Below are positions 20,709 through 32,432 of a stretch of 64,000 nt of DNA, one piece after another (positions within the stretch are counted from its first letter, which is position 1; every line of letters begins with the position of its first letter). The notes below the pieces were generated by a model, which saw nothing but the letters and a program-made list of their open reading frames with translations, was not told the DNA's origin and did not search any database. A program made the position numbers and the translations under genes. This DNA is from Eustoma russellianum (Eukaryota; Streptophyta; Magnoliopsida; Gentianales; Gentianaceae): NCBI GenBank assembly GCA_036186865.1, contig AP025066.1, positions 16,154,516 through 16,218,515 on the forward strand. Reading direction: 5' to 3'.

Positions 20709-22990
20709 TCAGCCCATGTTAAGCAACCCCAATCTACTTCTTATTGATGCAAATACAAAACTAGGCAAGGGTTTCGTAAATATGTCTGCTAATTGATCAC
20801 GTGCAGGAACAAATTCCACACTAACCAAGTTCTTTTGTACACAATCACGGATGAAACAATATCTCACTTCAACGTGCTTAGTCCGACTATATTGGACGGG
20901 GTTTTGTGCAATGTTGATAGCAGACGTGTTATCACACAAAATAGGCACTTTGGAGAAGTGAATGTTATAATCATTTAAAGTGTTTGTTATCCGTAAAAAT
21001 TATGCACAATAAGAGGCGGCCGATACATATTCGGATTCCGCTGTAGAAAGAGAAACACTATTTTGTTTCTTAGAGAACCAAGAAACAAGACAATCTCCGA
21101 GTAACTGACAAGTTCCGAATGTACTCTTTCTATCAACAAGACTCCCCACATAATCGGAGTCACAATATCCTCTTAAATCAAAACATGCATTTTTAGGATA
21201 AAATAGCCAAAATTTCAAAGTACATCTAAGGTATCTAAGAATACATTTTACCGCAATTAAATGCATTTACCTAGATCACTTTGAAATATAGCACATAGGC
21301 ATACTACATGTAAAATACCGGGTCTACTCGTAGTTAAGTAAAGTAGACTACCTATAATACCACGATACAAGGTTACCTCGACATGTTTTCCTTTCTCATC
21401 CTTGTCAAGCTTGGCACTTGTGCTCATTGGTGTGTTTACTTCTATTCCTTCACCAAAATTGTACTTCTTGAGCAAGTCCTTTGTGTATTTGGCTTGAGAA
21501 ATATACACGCCTTCTTCGGTTTGCTTGATTTGTAGTCCAAGGAAGTAGTTTAGCTCTCCCATCATGCTCATTTTGAATTCACCTTGCATCAAACTAGCAA
21601 ATTGCTCACAAAGACAATTGTTAGTAGCACCAAAAATAATATCATCAACATATACTTGTACAATTATCTGATTTCTACCTTGTTCTTTTATAAAAAAAGT
21701 AGTGTCAACTTTACCCCTTCAGAATCCATTATTAAGAAGAAAAGTACTTAACCTCTCGTACCAAGCTCTTGGAGCTTGTTTAAGGCCATAAAGAGCCTTT
21801 TTAACTTTGAAAACGTGATGTGGTGAATCATGACATTCAAACCTTGGAGGTTGTGCAACATATACTTCTTCTTGAATAACACCACTCAAGAAGGCAGATT
21901 TAACATCCATTTGGTAAAGTTTAAAATCTCTATAGCAAGCATATGCCAATAACATTCTAATAGCTTCAAGTCGTGCTACGGGTGCAAATGTCTCATCAAA
22001 ATCTATACCTTCTTCTTGATGGTATCCTTGAGCAACTAATCTAGCTTTGTTTCTCGTGACATTTTTTTGATCATCCATCTTGTTACGAAATACCAATTTC
22101 GTACCAATAATGGAATGATCAAGTGGTTTGGGAACCAACTCCCAAACATCACTTCTCTCAAATTGGTTCAACTCTTCTTGCATAGCCAAGATCCAATTTT
22201 CATCAAGAAGTGAATTTTTGACATTCTTAGGCTCTATAAGAGAAACGAATGCGTTCTCTCTATATTGCCTTCATGTGGTGATACCCCTATTCAAATCACC
22301 TATGACCCACTCGTGTGGGTGAGAACTCTTATGCTTGAATGATCTAGGAAGGTTGGAGACATCTCCTCCAACTTTCTCATGATCACTTTCCGGAAGTGAC
22401 GAAACTTCATCATTTAAATGATTTTCATTTTCTGGAACATGTGATGCATTTTCTATATTTTGTGTATCAACAATATGAGTATGAGAAATATTTCTATTTG
22501 ACTCACTAAGTTCATGCACACTAGGTGGAGGAGTACCTTCAATAGGTTCTACTCTTAAATCAATAAAGATGTTCCCATTTGGAGGCTTATTAACAATCTC
22601 TTGTTGATGAACAACCGTTGGTATGTCCTCAATAATTTCTTCTTAAGGAGTCACATCTTCATTTTCTTCACAATTCTCATTAAGTTTAGGTTTGTTATTA
22701 AGTGACTCATTAAACTTAACATGGATTGATTCTTCCACCTTTTGACTCCTTTTGTTGAAAATACAAAATGCTTTACTATTTGAGGCATAACCTAGAAGAT
22801 ACCTTCATCCGCTTTGAGGTCAAGTTTGTCCAAAGTGTCCTTAGTATTTAGTATGAAACACTTGCAATCAAATATTTTGAAATACCTAATGTTGGGAACT
22901 TTTCCATTCCAAAGCTCATAAGGTGTCACATTTAGGTATGGTCTCAAATATACACGATTAATCACATGGCAAGCGGCATTTACCGCTTCG
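20709..22990 (-). pseudogene. Copia-1 reverse transcriptase and RNase H
   Basis: The minus strand gives the Ty1/copia RT in pieces. These are a linker (22690-22271), RT with FKLYQMDVKSAFLSG and ALYGLKQAPRAWYE (22189-21719), the catalytic YVDDIIFG near 21650 and LMQGEFKMSMMGELNYFLGL (21592-21257). RNase H follows with DLRGYCDSDYVG and STAESEYVSA (21266-21000) and CDNTSAINIAQNPV to IFTKPL (20948-20709). Stops and frameshifts at about 22650, 21720, 21260 and 20995 separate the pieces. The sequence is typical of the SIRE lineage. Confidence 0.85.
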
Positions 22991-22992
22991 GC

Positions 22993-23478
22993 CTAAAAAT
23001 ATTTGGGCAAACCGAACTCATTTAACATTGCTATACACATTTCTTGTAGAGTTTTATTCTTTCGTTTGGCTACACCATTTTGTTGTGGAGTTCTAGGTGC
23101 CGAAAGATCATGTGAGTATCCTTTGGATTCACAAAACCTTTCAAACTCACCATCAAACTCACCACCACGATCACTACGTATGGTTTTAATGGTGTCTCCC
23201 ATGTGATTTTCTAATCGTCTACTTAAATTCATGAACTCACTATATGCATCGTTTTTCTTAGCAAGAAACATCACCCATGTATAACAAGTATAGTCATCTA
23301 CTACCACGAAGGTATAATGTTTACCACCCAAACTCTTTGTTCCAACATCCCCATACAAATCCATATGTAGTAATTGTAGGGGTTTGGAGGTGGATATATT
23401 TGTTTTTGGTTTAAAACTTGTTTTCACAAGCTTTGCCTTTTGACAAGTGTCACATAAGTCATGATTTTTGAAACTCAT
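22993..23478 (-). pseudogene. Copia-1 integrase core, catalytic Glu replaced
   Basis: The zinc-finger end DLCDTCQKAKLVKTSF is followed by the integrase core: Asp in LLHMDLYGDVG, Asp in IRSDRGGEFDGEF, and the block TPQQNGVAKRKNKTLQEM. In active copia integrases this block reads GVVERKNR; here the third catalytic residue Glu is Lys, so the enzyme should be inactive even without the stop codon that ends this frame at 22993. The sequence is otherwise intact over 160 residues. Confidence 0.85.
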
Positions 23479-23556
23479 TTCCGGAAGGCCTCGGACTCTA
23501 TTGTTCTCACAAATAAATTTAAACGTTTTAAAACATACATGTTCGAGACGTCTATG

Positions 23557-24402
23557 TCATAGTTGTGTCAAATCACTTTTAGCAACTAGGCAAGATACAT
23601 TTTGAGAAACTAAATCATTGATGCTAAGTTTGTAAATGTTTTTGAAATGCAAAGCCTCAAATAAGATAGTATTATCATTTTCCACAACACATTTTGTTTT
23701 CAAAAACAAAACTTCATAATTAGCATCACATAGTTGACTGTCACTTATCAAGTTAAACTTTAATCCTACAACATATAAGACATCACTAAGAGAGAAGGAA
23801 TTGTTACCCATAGTACCATGTCCTTTGATTTGGCCTTTGCTACCTCCAAAATGGACAACTCCTCCAACTTGCATAGTGAGTCTATGGAAGAGACTTTTGT
23901 CTCCCGTCATATTGTTGGAACACCCACTGTCCACGACCCATTTGACCTTCTTGTCGCTGCTTTCTCTATTGAGTGCTAGGCCTGCAAATGAACCATATGC
24001 TATTGGTATCCTTTTTATTTTGGGTCCTTGAAGGTTAGTTACCTTCACTTTGCCTTTCAGCACCCACACAAGATTCTTATTATTCTTAGCCCTACATGCT
24101 CTTTCTACATGACCTTTCGTATTGCAATAGAAATATGTAGGAGTATGCTTGTGTGAATATGTATGCACAACATTCCATGATTCTTTTTTAGGAACAACTT
24201 TCTTTGGAATCAAAGAAGGTTTTTGTTTCACGGTTTCAACCAAAGGCTTTGACACCTTTGGTACGTTTGCCTTTCCTTTAGGCATGTGCCGTTGTTTCTT
24301 CAAGGAGGTTTTAGACTCCTTGACAACTAATGCTTGCTCTTTTGATTTTCCCTTCTTAAATGCATACATTATACTAGTTTTGACCTTTGATTTCATGCTC
24401 AA
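23557..24402 (-). pseudogene. Copia-1 Gag C-terminus and protease
   Basis: A basic linker and a degenerate zinc knuckle (FYCNTKGHVERAC, first Cys missing) precede the aspartic protease WVVDSGCSNNMTGD, whose catalytic Asp is present. The frame continues through VVHFGGSKGQIKGHGTM and LYVVGLKFNLISDSQLCD, a standard copia PR block. It ends in a stop at 23557 before the integrase zinc finger. Confidence 0.8.
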
Positions 24403-24496
24403 TGTAGATGCATCCTTAACTTTCTTATCCTCTTTAGCACTCTCCTTTTGAGGAATTTCTTCTTCAAAAGGTTTTGAAAAGATGGCCTTGACTACA

Positions 24497-25832
24497 TCAA
24501 GTCATGCTTCTCATGTATGCAATCATGTGCATGGTCAACAAAATGTCATGCTCAAGTTGTAATGCAATATGATTTTCTAATGTGTCATTGTATTTATTTA
24601 AGCATGCTCTAAAGTCCTTTTTGACATGTTTATACATCAAATCTAGAAAATCATTTTCTTGCACTAAATCATCTCTTTCATCAATTAATCTATAATGAGA
24701 TGAAATATTGCATACCTCCATGTCGTCGTCGATGTCCATGAGTGTGTAGAATTCTTTGTCTAGATCATCATTGATGACCCCCGTAAGAGCGAGATCATCA
24801 TTGTCTCCATTGCCGCTCTCGAATCCAGAAAGAATGCTCTCCCAATGGGCTACTTCCGCTTGTAAGGCCTTCTTCCTTTGGTAGATGGCCTTCTTGTCTT
24901 TGAGTTGTGGCTCCTTCACCCGACAATCTTTCATGAAGTAACCAAACTTCACACACTTATAACATTTGTTGTCTTGGTCCTTCACTTTGTCCTTGGAGAA
25001 TTTTTCTTTGATGAACCTCTTGGTTTCATCTTCATTCTTTCTTGCAAACCGTCGAAGCCTTCTAACAAAAAGTCCGACTTCATCATCCGAGTCTTCTAAC
25101 TCGCATGCAAGGGCTTTTGACGAGTTGTGGATTGGATCATTCTTCTCTTGTGCATCAAGATGAATTTCATAAGCGATGAGATTCCCGTAGAGCTCATCCA
25201 AGGTAATAGTTTCCAAATCCTTGGACTCCTCAATGGCCGTTACCTTTGCATTCCATTCTCTTCCTAAACTATTTAGGAAGCAATGGTTGAGATCCTCTTG
25301 TTCAATCTTTTTGTCAACTGCAGTGAGTAGGTTGACAAGCTTGGTGTATCTTTGGATAGACTCCTCAATCTTCTCACATTTGGGAACATTGAAGTTATAG
25401 AATTGCTTAATGATTTGTCTTCTTTTGTCCTTTCTCACTTGAGATGTTCCTTCATGGATCATCTCCAACTTAGTCCAAGCTTCATGTGCGGATTGGACTC
25501 CTTGTATTTGAGCTATCTCTCATTTGGTGAAAGAGAGCTATGTAAAATAGCAAGAGCTTTGCTATTTATCGCAAATTGTAACTCCTTCTCCGAAGTGAGT
25601 CATCAACATCAAAGGGAATAGTAGACCCTTTTGACACCTCTCTCCATATTCGGTACCCACAAGAGCGTAAATATGTTTCCATGTTGGACTTCCATAGTGG
25701 GTAGTTTAGAGGGTCAAACATGGGAACTTTGACATGGACACTTGAGATAGAAGGGAGTAGTGTTTCTTGCCTCCTTCTTCTTGAGGCATCACCACTAGGG
25801 GAACTAGCGTCATCATGACTACAGGGATCCAT
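24497..25832 (-). pseudogene. gag: Copia-1 Gag, frameshifted
   Basis: The start MDPCSHDDASSPSGDA (25832) leads into the copia Gag N-terminal part (FDPLNYPLWKSNMETYL). The frame breaks near 25566-25470 and resumes at MEMIHEGTSQVRKDKRRQII, a UBN2-type gag domain. A zinc knuckle CYKCVKFGYFMKDC follows, in which the zinc-binding His is Tyr. A Glu/Asp-rich tail ends at 24497. Position next to the PBS and right LTR fits a minus-strand element with its 5' end on the right. Confidence 0.85.
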
Positions 25833-25880
25833 ACTTTGAAGATCAAATCTTGATATTTGAACTCAAATACTCAAGATTTC

Positions 25881-25892
25881 GCTCTGATACTA
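25881..25892 (-). other. Primer binding site of copia-1
   Basis: The minus strand reads TAGTATCAGAGC, one base off the initiator tRNA-Met primer sequence, just inside the right LTR boundary at 25895. Confidence 0.75.
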
Positions 25893-25894
25893 AT

Positions 25895-27332
25895 TGTTAG
25901 GTCCCTTAGAACACACTAGAAGGGGGGAGGGTTGAATAGTGTGTTCACCAAGTATGGATATTTTCTTGAATATTTTTTGTTTTTGCGTGCAACCAATACT
26001 TGGGTGTATTCTTGAAAAGAATAAAACTTTTCAGAAGAGTAAAGAGCACAAAGATGTATAGAGGTTCAAGTCAAATGACTCTACTCCTCTACCTTCTTGA
26101 TTTTTCACAAGAAGAATTTTGAATGGGGGATTGTTATTTCTATGGGGAAAACAACAATCAAAACAAAATCCACTACAATGGAAAACTAGGCCACATGCCT
26201 AGGCCACAACCAAGAAAACTAACCCCTTAAAGTCTAGCCTCCAAAAAACTTCTTTGCCCTCAAATAATTCTTGTAGGGAGTATAGTGCACCACCACACTA
26301 TCAACTAACCCTCCAAGGTTTAGATTCTCACACAAGAAGCACCATTGCTTCTTGACCAACAACCTACACTTAGCCTCTCACAATCTTCACTCAAAAAGAA
26401 GAACACTCTTCTTCTTTACAATACAACTCTCACAAATAAAGTACAACTCACAATACAACTATTTTGAGAGCTTGAGCCTTGAGAGAAACTTGAGAGCTTG
26501 AATGGTTGAAAAATTGGAGAATAAAGAGATGAGACCCTTGTTTTATCTCCTTTGAAAATTCCAGCCGTTTGAAAATGCTTACAGAGCCAATAAAGAGCTT
26601 TGTCTTCTTGTGATGGCATGTCATCTTCATTGGAGATCTTCTCTTGTACGGATGCAAGCTTTTTGGAGAAGCTTCTTGTTGAAAGCTTAAAGAGGAAAGA
26701 TAATTTCTTTAACAAAGAGAGAGAATCTATGAAATTGCACTAAATGGGAGGATACAAAATGCCAAGTAACGTTAGTAAGCATAGCATAAGACACTTGTAC
26801 CAAAAGTCACTTAAAGCGCCTTAAGTGTTTAATAAACAAGCGTTCAATGTGACATGGAGAGCTTCATGCACTTTTGAACAGGCGTTCGATGTAACATGAA
26901 GCGCCTTATGTGGGCAGCTGAATGCGTTCCATGTCACATGAAGCGCCTAATCTCAGTCTTCATGCTTGTTCGAAGTGCTTCTGACTTTTATTAGAAAGTA
27001 GCTTGATGTACGTGCCCATTTTGGGGGGGGGGAAGTACTTTTGACTCTGTGGTACACATGAAGCGCCTAATGTAGGCGTTCAAAGTGTACTGGAATTCAG
27101 CCACAACACGTGAAGCGCCTAATGTAGGCGTTCGAAGTGTACTGGAATTCAACCATAACACATGAAGCGCCTTATGTAGGCTTTCGAAGAGTACTGGTTT
27201 CCAGAGCCTTTACATGAGGCGCCTTATGTAGGCGTTCGAAGTATACTGACCTTCAAACACTTCACATTAGGCGCCTAATCAAGCGTTCCAAGTATCAATT
27301 GTGCAAATCATCAAAACTAACACATTCCAACA
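25895..27332 (-). repeat. Right (5') LTR of copia-1 (1438 bp)
   Basis: It runs TGTTAGGTCCC to CATTCCAACA in plus coordinates. The inner side abuts the PBS, so it is the true 5' LTR of the minus-strand element. It carries the 52-bp GCGCCTA array at about 27048-27260. Confidence 0.9.
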
Positions 27333-27655
27333 CCTCTTGCATAAAGTATAGGTAAAGCTGTGTACATTAGATCGCGAAGCAGTCTGGTCTGTCGTGACCC
27401 TACGCAAACGCAGGAGCCTGTGAACCGGGAACGCTTTTTTATTAGCATTGAACATTTCTTAGCATGTTCAACTGTTAAAAGATAACATCTAATTTGTTTT
27501 ATTTATCCTAGATTAAAATCGATCTTTGACCAGTGTCAATTGTGCAGTTCAGAGTGGTAAAATTCAGAAATTATACAGGGAATAGTGATAAACAAAGAAA
27601 GAAAATGGATAAAAATATCGGTGACCGAGTATAAGTAACATTTAAATTAGTTGTG
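27333..27655. other. Second copy of SINE 3' half plus host segment
   Basis: CCTCTTGCATAAAG starts the SINE 3' half (to about 27438). Host DNA nearly identical to 18657-18874 follows, up to TTTAAATTAGTTGT at about 27655, where the two copies part. Confidence 0.85.
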
Positions 27656-28443
27656 AACGAGGTCACAACTCACGTTGTGGGTCTTCTCAAATTCAGTTTA
27701 TGAACTTAGGGGGAGAAGGTAGTATAGGCCAATAGGAGATGATTAATATTCATATCTCTCTTTACTCTTTAGTCTTCAGAAACAAGATCACTTGATTCAA
27801 ACATACACGTGTGTGGATACCAACCCACTTAGTATGTATAGGGGAAGTTTATTTGTATAAGTGTTTATTTGACTTTATTTCATGCATAATTGTGATCTAC
27901 AATGATTAATTCTCCAACATTAACGTCAACATATTAATGTTGAACTTTATTAATGACTTCATAGTTGCGTACATCCGGATCCTCCATATCCCGTCAAATG
28001 TGGAAGACCTAAGGCAATAGGGCAATGTTGTTTTAATTCTCCAACATATTGTGACGTGATAACATGTGTTTTATGTATCAAAAATGAAATAGTACATACA
28101 GACATAGATATACAGACACACAGAGAGAGATAAATACACACACATATATAAACATATATATACACAGGCATATGCATATAAGATATCCATACATACATAC
28201 ATACATATATTGAAATACATGGAAACTGCAATAATTAAGGGAGTGTGGGTTGGGGGTGACCACGGAGAATGATCAAATCCCAGACACAATCGTTTTGGGG
28301 AAACCTTGATGCCGCCCAGCAGGAATACCTTTGTTACCAACGAATCTATCCAAATAAGTAACAATTAATGAAGGCAAATAAAAAATGATAAAAAAAAAAA
28401 AAAGCTGTTGCCAGTAGCCGGCTGAGCAAACTCGTTCCAAATC
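27656..28443. other. Host arm 1 upstream of the peptide gene (non-coding)
   Basis: No gene is seen. It holds a SINE fragment (27950-28040), a CA/TA microsatellite-rich stretch (28080-28210) that recurs at 44350-44420 in arm 2, and from about 28225 the promoter-proximal region shared with 49480-50030. Confidence 0.7.
27950..28040 (+). repeat. SINE 3' fragment
   Basis: ATAGTTGCGTACATCCGGAT, a degenerate CCATATCCCGTC inverted repeat, and an ATGTTGTT tail match the SINE family at 5551-5695. Confidence 0.5.
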
Positions 28444-28447
28444 TGAG

Positions 28448-28453
28448 TATAAA
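28448..28453 (+). promoter_or_regulatory. TATA box of peptide gene copy 1
   Basis: TATAAA lies 96 bp before the ATG and is conserved in copy 2 at 50039-50044, 76 bp before its ATG. The segment between them (GGAGATTGAAGGAT, GAGAAAAATCTCCAGAACTG) is also conserved and is probably the 5' untranslated region. Confidence 0.6.
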
Positions 28454-28543
28454 GTCGTGTGTGGAGATTGAAGGATATTGCCTGAGAGAAAAATCTCCAG
28501 AACTGAAAACATTTTCCATTATAACATATAGATATAGCTTATA

Positions 28544-29760
28544 ATGGGATGGAAAACGTTGTTGCCCGGGGTGGTGGTTGCATGTATGATTGCTGGGCTG
28601 GCCGTTGCCAAGGAAACTGCGGTCGGAAATGGTTCGGATATGACTTCTGATAAAAATAACTACTCTGCTACCGGAAAAGAACACAGCCTTGGTGAATCCA
28701 GAGGTGATCATCTTCAAATTATTTTGTCTATCTTACCATCATTAGTTCTTTTAATTGAACTATACATCCCCCTACAACATTTAAGCTCCATAAATTTACT
28801 CCACAACGATTTCTTGAAGAGATAGGAGAACCCCAGCTTCCATGGAAACGCCTCCTGAGCATCAGCAAACGTCGGACCCCAAGGCCCTCTTCATTTACAG
28901 GAACACATCATTTGGACCACGACGGCCAATGAATCTTCCACGCCTCTAACTTATCCCCCCCCCCCCCCCCCCCCACACACACACACAAAAGAACACACAA
29001 AATAATCGTTCAGTCTTACTAATCACCTACACTGACGCGTCAAGCACATTCAGTAAGTATAATATGATAGAGGAAAGGACCGATTTTATGAAAATCATAC
29101 AACAACATTACCCTATTGTCTGAGTCTCCGGTCTATGACGGGTATAAAGAAGTCGGATATACGCAACCATACTCATGTGTTAGAAACACACAAAGCTTTT
29201 TTCCTGATGACCCATAATAAAAATTGCGTCAACATGCATCGATCAATTTTTACTTCACAATATAAAAAAAAACAGTTAATTTAGTGACTCATTTAGCTTT
29301 ATTCCATTTTCATCAAAAACATACATTGAATGCAAATTGGAATCCCACCCATTATAACCTCTTTTGAATTTTCGCGACAATAGAATAAAAAAGAAATTCC
29401 TTGTCCACCCCACATATATAGGTTGTTTAATTCATCCTTCTTCTCCTTATTTTCCCCCTCGCTGGTAAGTTCATATATCCCACATATTTGAACAATCTTA
29501 TTCTGATTTAAAGAATTACGATACATTACTTGGAACAGTATCCATATGAAAAATGGGCTAATGCTTTGCTGTTAGATGCCACTTGGAAGATTGCACACAA
29601 GGAAAAAGGTGGAGCTGAAGATTCGAAAGTGCTTTCCATTTCAATCAGAAAGTTGCTGCAATATGATTGTGGAAAATTCACGTGCAGTATGGATGACCTC
29701 AGATGTCCGCCAGGATGCTGGTGTGCAGAATTTTACTATGATACATGTGATATACTATAA
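28544..29760 (+). CDS. Putative secreted six-cysteine (knottin-like) peptide, copy 1
   Basis: Exon 1 (28544-28703) encodes MGWKTLLPGVVVACMIAG and LAVAKETA, a clear signal peptide, then a polar pro-segment to LGESR. A conserved GTGATC at 28704 is a candidate donor. The last coding part (about 29530-29760, stop TAA) encodes LQYDCGKFTCSMDDLRC followed by PPGCWCAEFYYDTCDIL. The cysteines follow C-x4-C-x6-C-x3-C-x1-C-x7-C, close to the spacing of inhibitor-cystine-knot peptides such as squash trypsin inhibitors and PA1b albumin. A secreted defence or signalling peptide is therefore possible, but I do not recognise the family. The splice junctions are unresolved: a donor-like GTAAGT at 29465 suggests a short middle exon, and in that model copy 1 meets a stop. 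A 0.5-kb insertion lies in the intron. Confidence 0.55.
28895..29405. other. Insertion in the intron of peptide gene copy 1
   Basis: Copy 2 lacks this block between AAGGCCCTC and ATATATAGGT. It holds a poly-C run followed by CA repeats (about 28955-28988) and a SINE copy at 29098-29235. Confidence 0.65.
29098..29235 (-). repeat. SINE with (TTG)n tail
   Basis: In plus orientation it runs from ACAACAACATTACC through GGATATACGCAACCATACTC to AATAAAAATTGCG, the same family as 5551-5695. Confidence 0.6.
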
Positions 29761-29959
29761 GAAGTGATACCAAAGTATGTGGTGGAAGACCATATGTCTG
29801 ATTGTCGCTTTGAGATATCCATTAGAGTCGCACGCGTAGAGATTTTGTGAAGGCTAGCTTGGTTCTTACATGAAGTTGACTGGTCAAGAAGAATGCGTTT
29901 CTATTTCTTTTTGTAGAAAAGTAATTCAATGAAAGTCATATTTCACTGATGGTAAAACT

Positions 29960-30102
29960 GTGTACTATCTGTTCAATTTATAATTATATTTTAACTCTAT
30001 CTACGGTAAGAATATATAATAAGATATGATTTGATTTGATTACCATCACATATTGGATTTAATATCTATCTCAATCTAGTCAAATTTTTTTATCTTCTAT
30101 CA
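29960..30102 (-). repeat. LTR remnant of copia-3
   Basis: The minus strand starts TGATAGAAGATAAAAA after a purine-rich GAGGGGCAG (30111-30103) and continues with AT-rich DNA typical of short copia LTRs. The distal end is not clear. Confidence 0.5.
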
Positions 30103-31335
30103 CTGCCCCTCAAGTTGGACTTTGGAGTCTTCAATGTTCAACTTGTCTAGCGTGGATTCGAACATTCGATCATTCACAACTTTAGTAAGAATGTCTGCTA
30201 ACTGATCGTACAAATGGTATTTCGATGATGCCACTTCCAATCTTCTCCTTGATGAATTGTCGATCTACGTCAACATGCTTGGTTCTATCATGTTGTACAT
30301 GATTTTCTAAGATCTTACTGCAGCCTTGTTATCACATCTCAACTGAGCCGTGTACCTTAAAGGGAATCCCAATTCTCCCAACAACTTCTTTAACTATAAG
30401 ACCCTCATAGTTCTTTTTACGATTCCTCTGAATTCTGCTTTTGTGCTTGACACTGCAACCACCTTTTGTTTTTTTACTTTTTCACGTGATCAAATTTTCT
30501 CCAAGTAGCGCAAAATATGTTGACATTGATCTTCTATCGTTTGGATTGCCAGCCAAGTCTGCATCAGTAAAAACTTCCACATCTAGATGGCCATGTTTCC
30601 TGAAGAGTATCCTGCGTCCTCGAGACCCCTTCAATTATTTAATAATACGAATTACAGCCTCTAAATGCTCTCTCTGAGGCTTGTGCATAAACTGACTCAC
30701 AACCCCACAATGTCGGGACGAATATGGGACAGATAGATCAACTTTTCTACCAGCCTCTGATACTGTTTATGATTGACTAGTGGGGAGCCACTATTTTATT
30801 TTTAATTTTAGGCTTGTTGATATTCGAACGTCGTAGGGTTTGTACCATAGCATTCCTATTTCTGTCAATAGGCCAAGCACGTATTTTTTTGTCATATAAA
30901 GACTCCCCTGCTTGACCAATTTACCTCTATTCCCAGAAAATTCTTCAGCTCGCCTAGGTCTTTCATCTCGAACTCAGTAAACAGCGATTTTGAAGTCCTG
31001 ACATTTTCTCTTCGTCACTCTCTGTGATAATCATATTGTCCACATAAATGATTAAGCATGTTATTAACCTTAATATTCGTTTAAAGAAAAGAGTGTGATT
31101 GGCATTACTCTAGCTATATACACACTGTTTCATAACCATTGTAAACCGTCCAAACCACGCTAGCGGAAACTGCTTCAAACCGTATAAAGCCCTCTTGAGT
31201 CGACAGACCTCGTAACTCTGAAAGTCATTCGAGAAACCTAGCGGAGCCTCCACATAAACCTTCTCTTTTAACTCTCCTTGTAGGAATGCATTTTTCACAT
31301 CAAATTGCCATAGCGGCCAATCTTTGTTCACTGAA
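30103..31335 (-). pseudogene. Copia-3 RT and RNase H remnant
   Basis: RT is recognisable in the minus frame 31331-31110 (LWQFDVKNAFLQGELKEKVY, RLKRALYGLKQFPLAW). RNase H fragments follow toward 30110 in broken frames, for example antisense DNA encoding DNKAAI-like and TKP-like segments at 30330-30150. Gag, protease and integrase are absent. The remnant ends beside a TRIM-like tandem at 31336. Confidence 0.65.
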
Positions 31336-32020
31336 CATTATCCTCATATGACCTATATATTTTTATCAAAGTAGCCAATGTGAAATAATATTCTCAACGC
31401 CTGCCGTCAGTTGGTAACATGACTTGACATACACATGCGCCTTATAACCAGTCCTCAATCACAAACCACAAGCCAGACATGAACATGTAGACTTAGGTGA
31501 TTGGAGACAATAATTGGCCAACTATATGTCAGGCAAGGTGCAAGTCCACATTTTACACTGGATCTGACACCATTTTAGAACTTTCCCTCACCTGAGGTGA
31601 GACCTATATCTACTCAGAACCTTAAGGCAATGGAGAATGATATCTCATCTTCATATGACATATATATTTTTCATAAAGTAGCAAATGTTGGACATATTCC
31701 CAATACCCGTCCTCACGTGGCAACATTGCTTGACATACACACGAGCCTTGGAATCCGTCCTCGATCACAAACCACAAGCTCTCAATCACAAACCATGAGC
31801 CAGGTATGGACATCTGGACTTGGACGAGGGGAGATAATAAATGGCCAACGTAGGCATACAAGGTGTGACTCCATATTTTAAACTCTCTAATACCTTGTTG
31901 AAACTTGAGCTTACATAAAGTGAGGCTTATATTCACTCAAAACTTTAAGGTATTGAGAGGTGGTACCTTATTCTCATACCACCTATATATTTTTCTCAAA
32001 GTGAGACAATATTCACAACA
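31336..32020 (-). repeat. TRIM-like repeat, tandem form
   Basis: Three terminal-repeat-like parts alternate with two interior parts. CAATCACAAACCACAAG recurs at 31468 and 31767, and GAGGTGAGACCTATA and GTGGTACC variants recur. This is the layout expected from unequal recombination of an LTR-interior-LTR unit like that at 16425-16830. Confidence 0.5.
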
Positions 32021-32361
32021 GTAGGTAGACATGGTATTGATTTATTGATCATATAAATTCCTTTCGACGCATTATGTTTCATCATCCCTTTCTATATCCA
32101 TTTTTATAGATAAACGTGTTGACCAGAAAGAATGATATAAGACATGATTTTCTTATAGGTTTTTAGATTGGCAGTATGTCATCTTATGCTGCTATGACAT
32201 ATTTGATCTGGAAGGCTTTATTGTGAATTTTGATATCTCTTAGTATGAATCGACTTGTTTGATTGGAGTTTTGATACATTAGCCTTGATTTTCTTCATGA
32301 TTGTGGCATTTGACGTTTCATGGTCCTTGAACTTGCATGTACTCGGGTCGTGCCGATCTCT
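32021..32361. other. Non-coding spacer between the arms
   Basis: AT-rich DNA with no recognisable gene or repeat family. Arm 2 homology begins at about 32362 (GCTCGAATATTTTGTTCCGG). Confidence 0.5.
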
Positions 32362-32432
32362 GCTCGAATATTTTGTTCCGGGTGGTGACATAGTCTCTGT
32401 ATAATATACATTTAAAACTTTTTCTTAATCAC

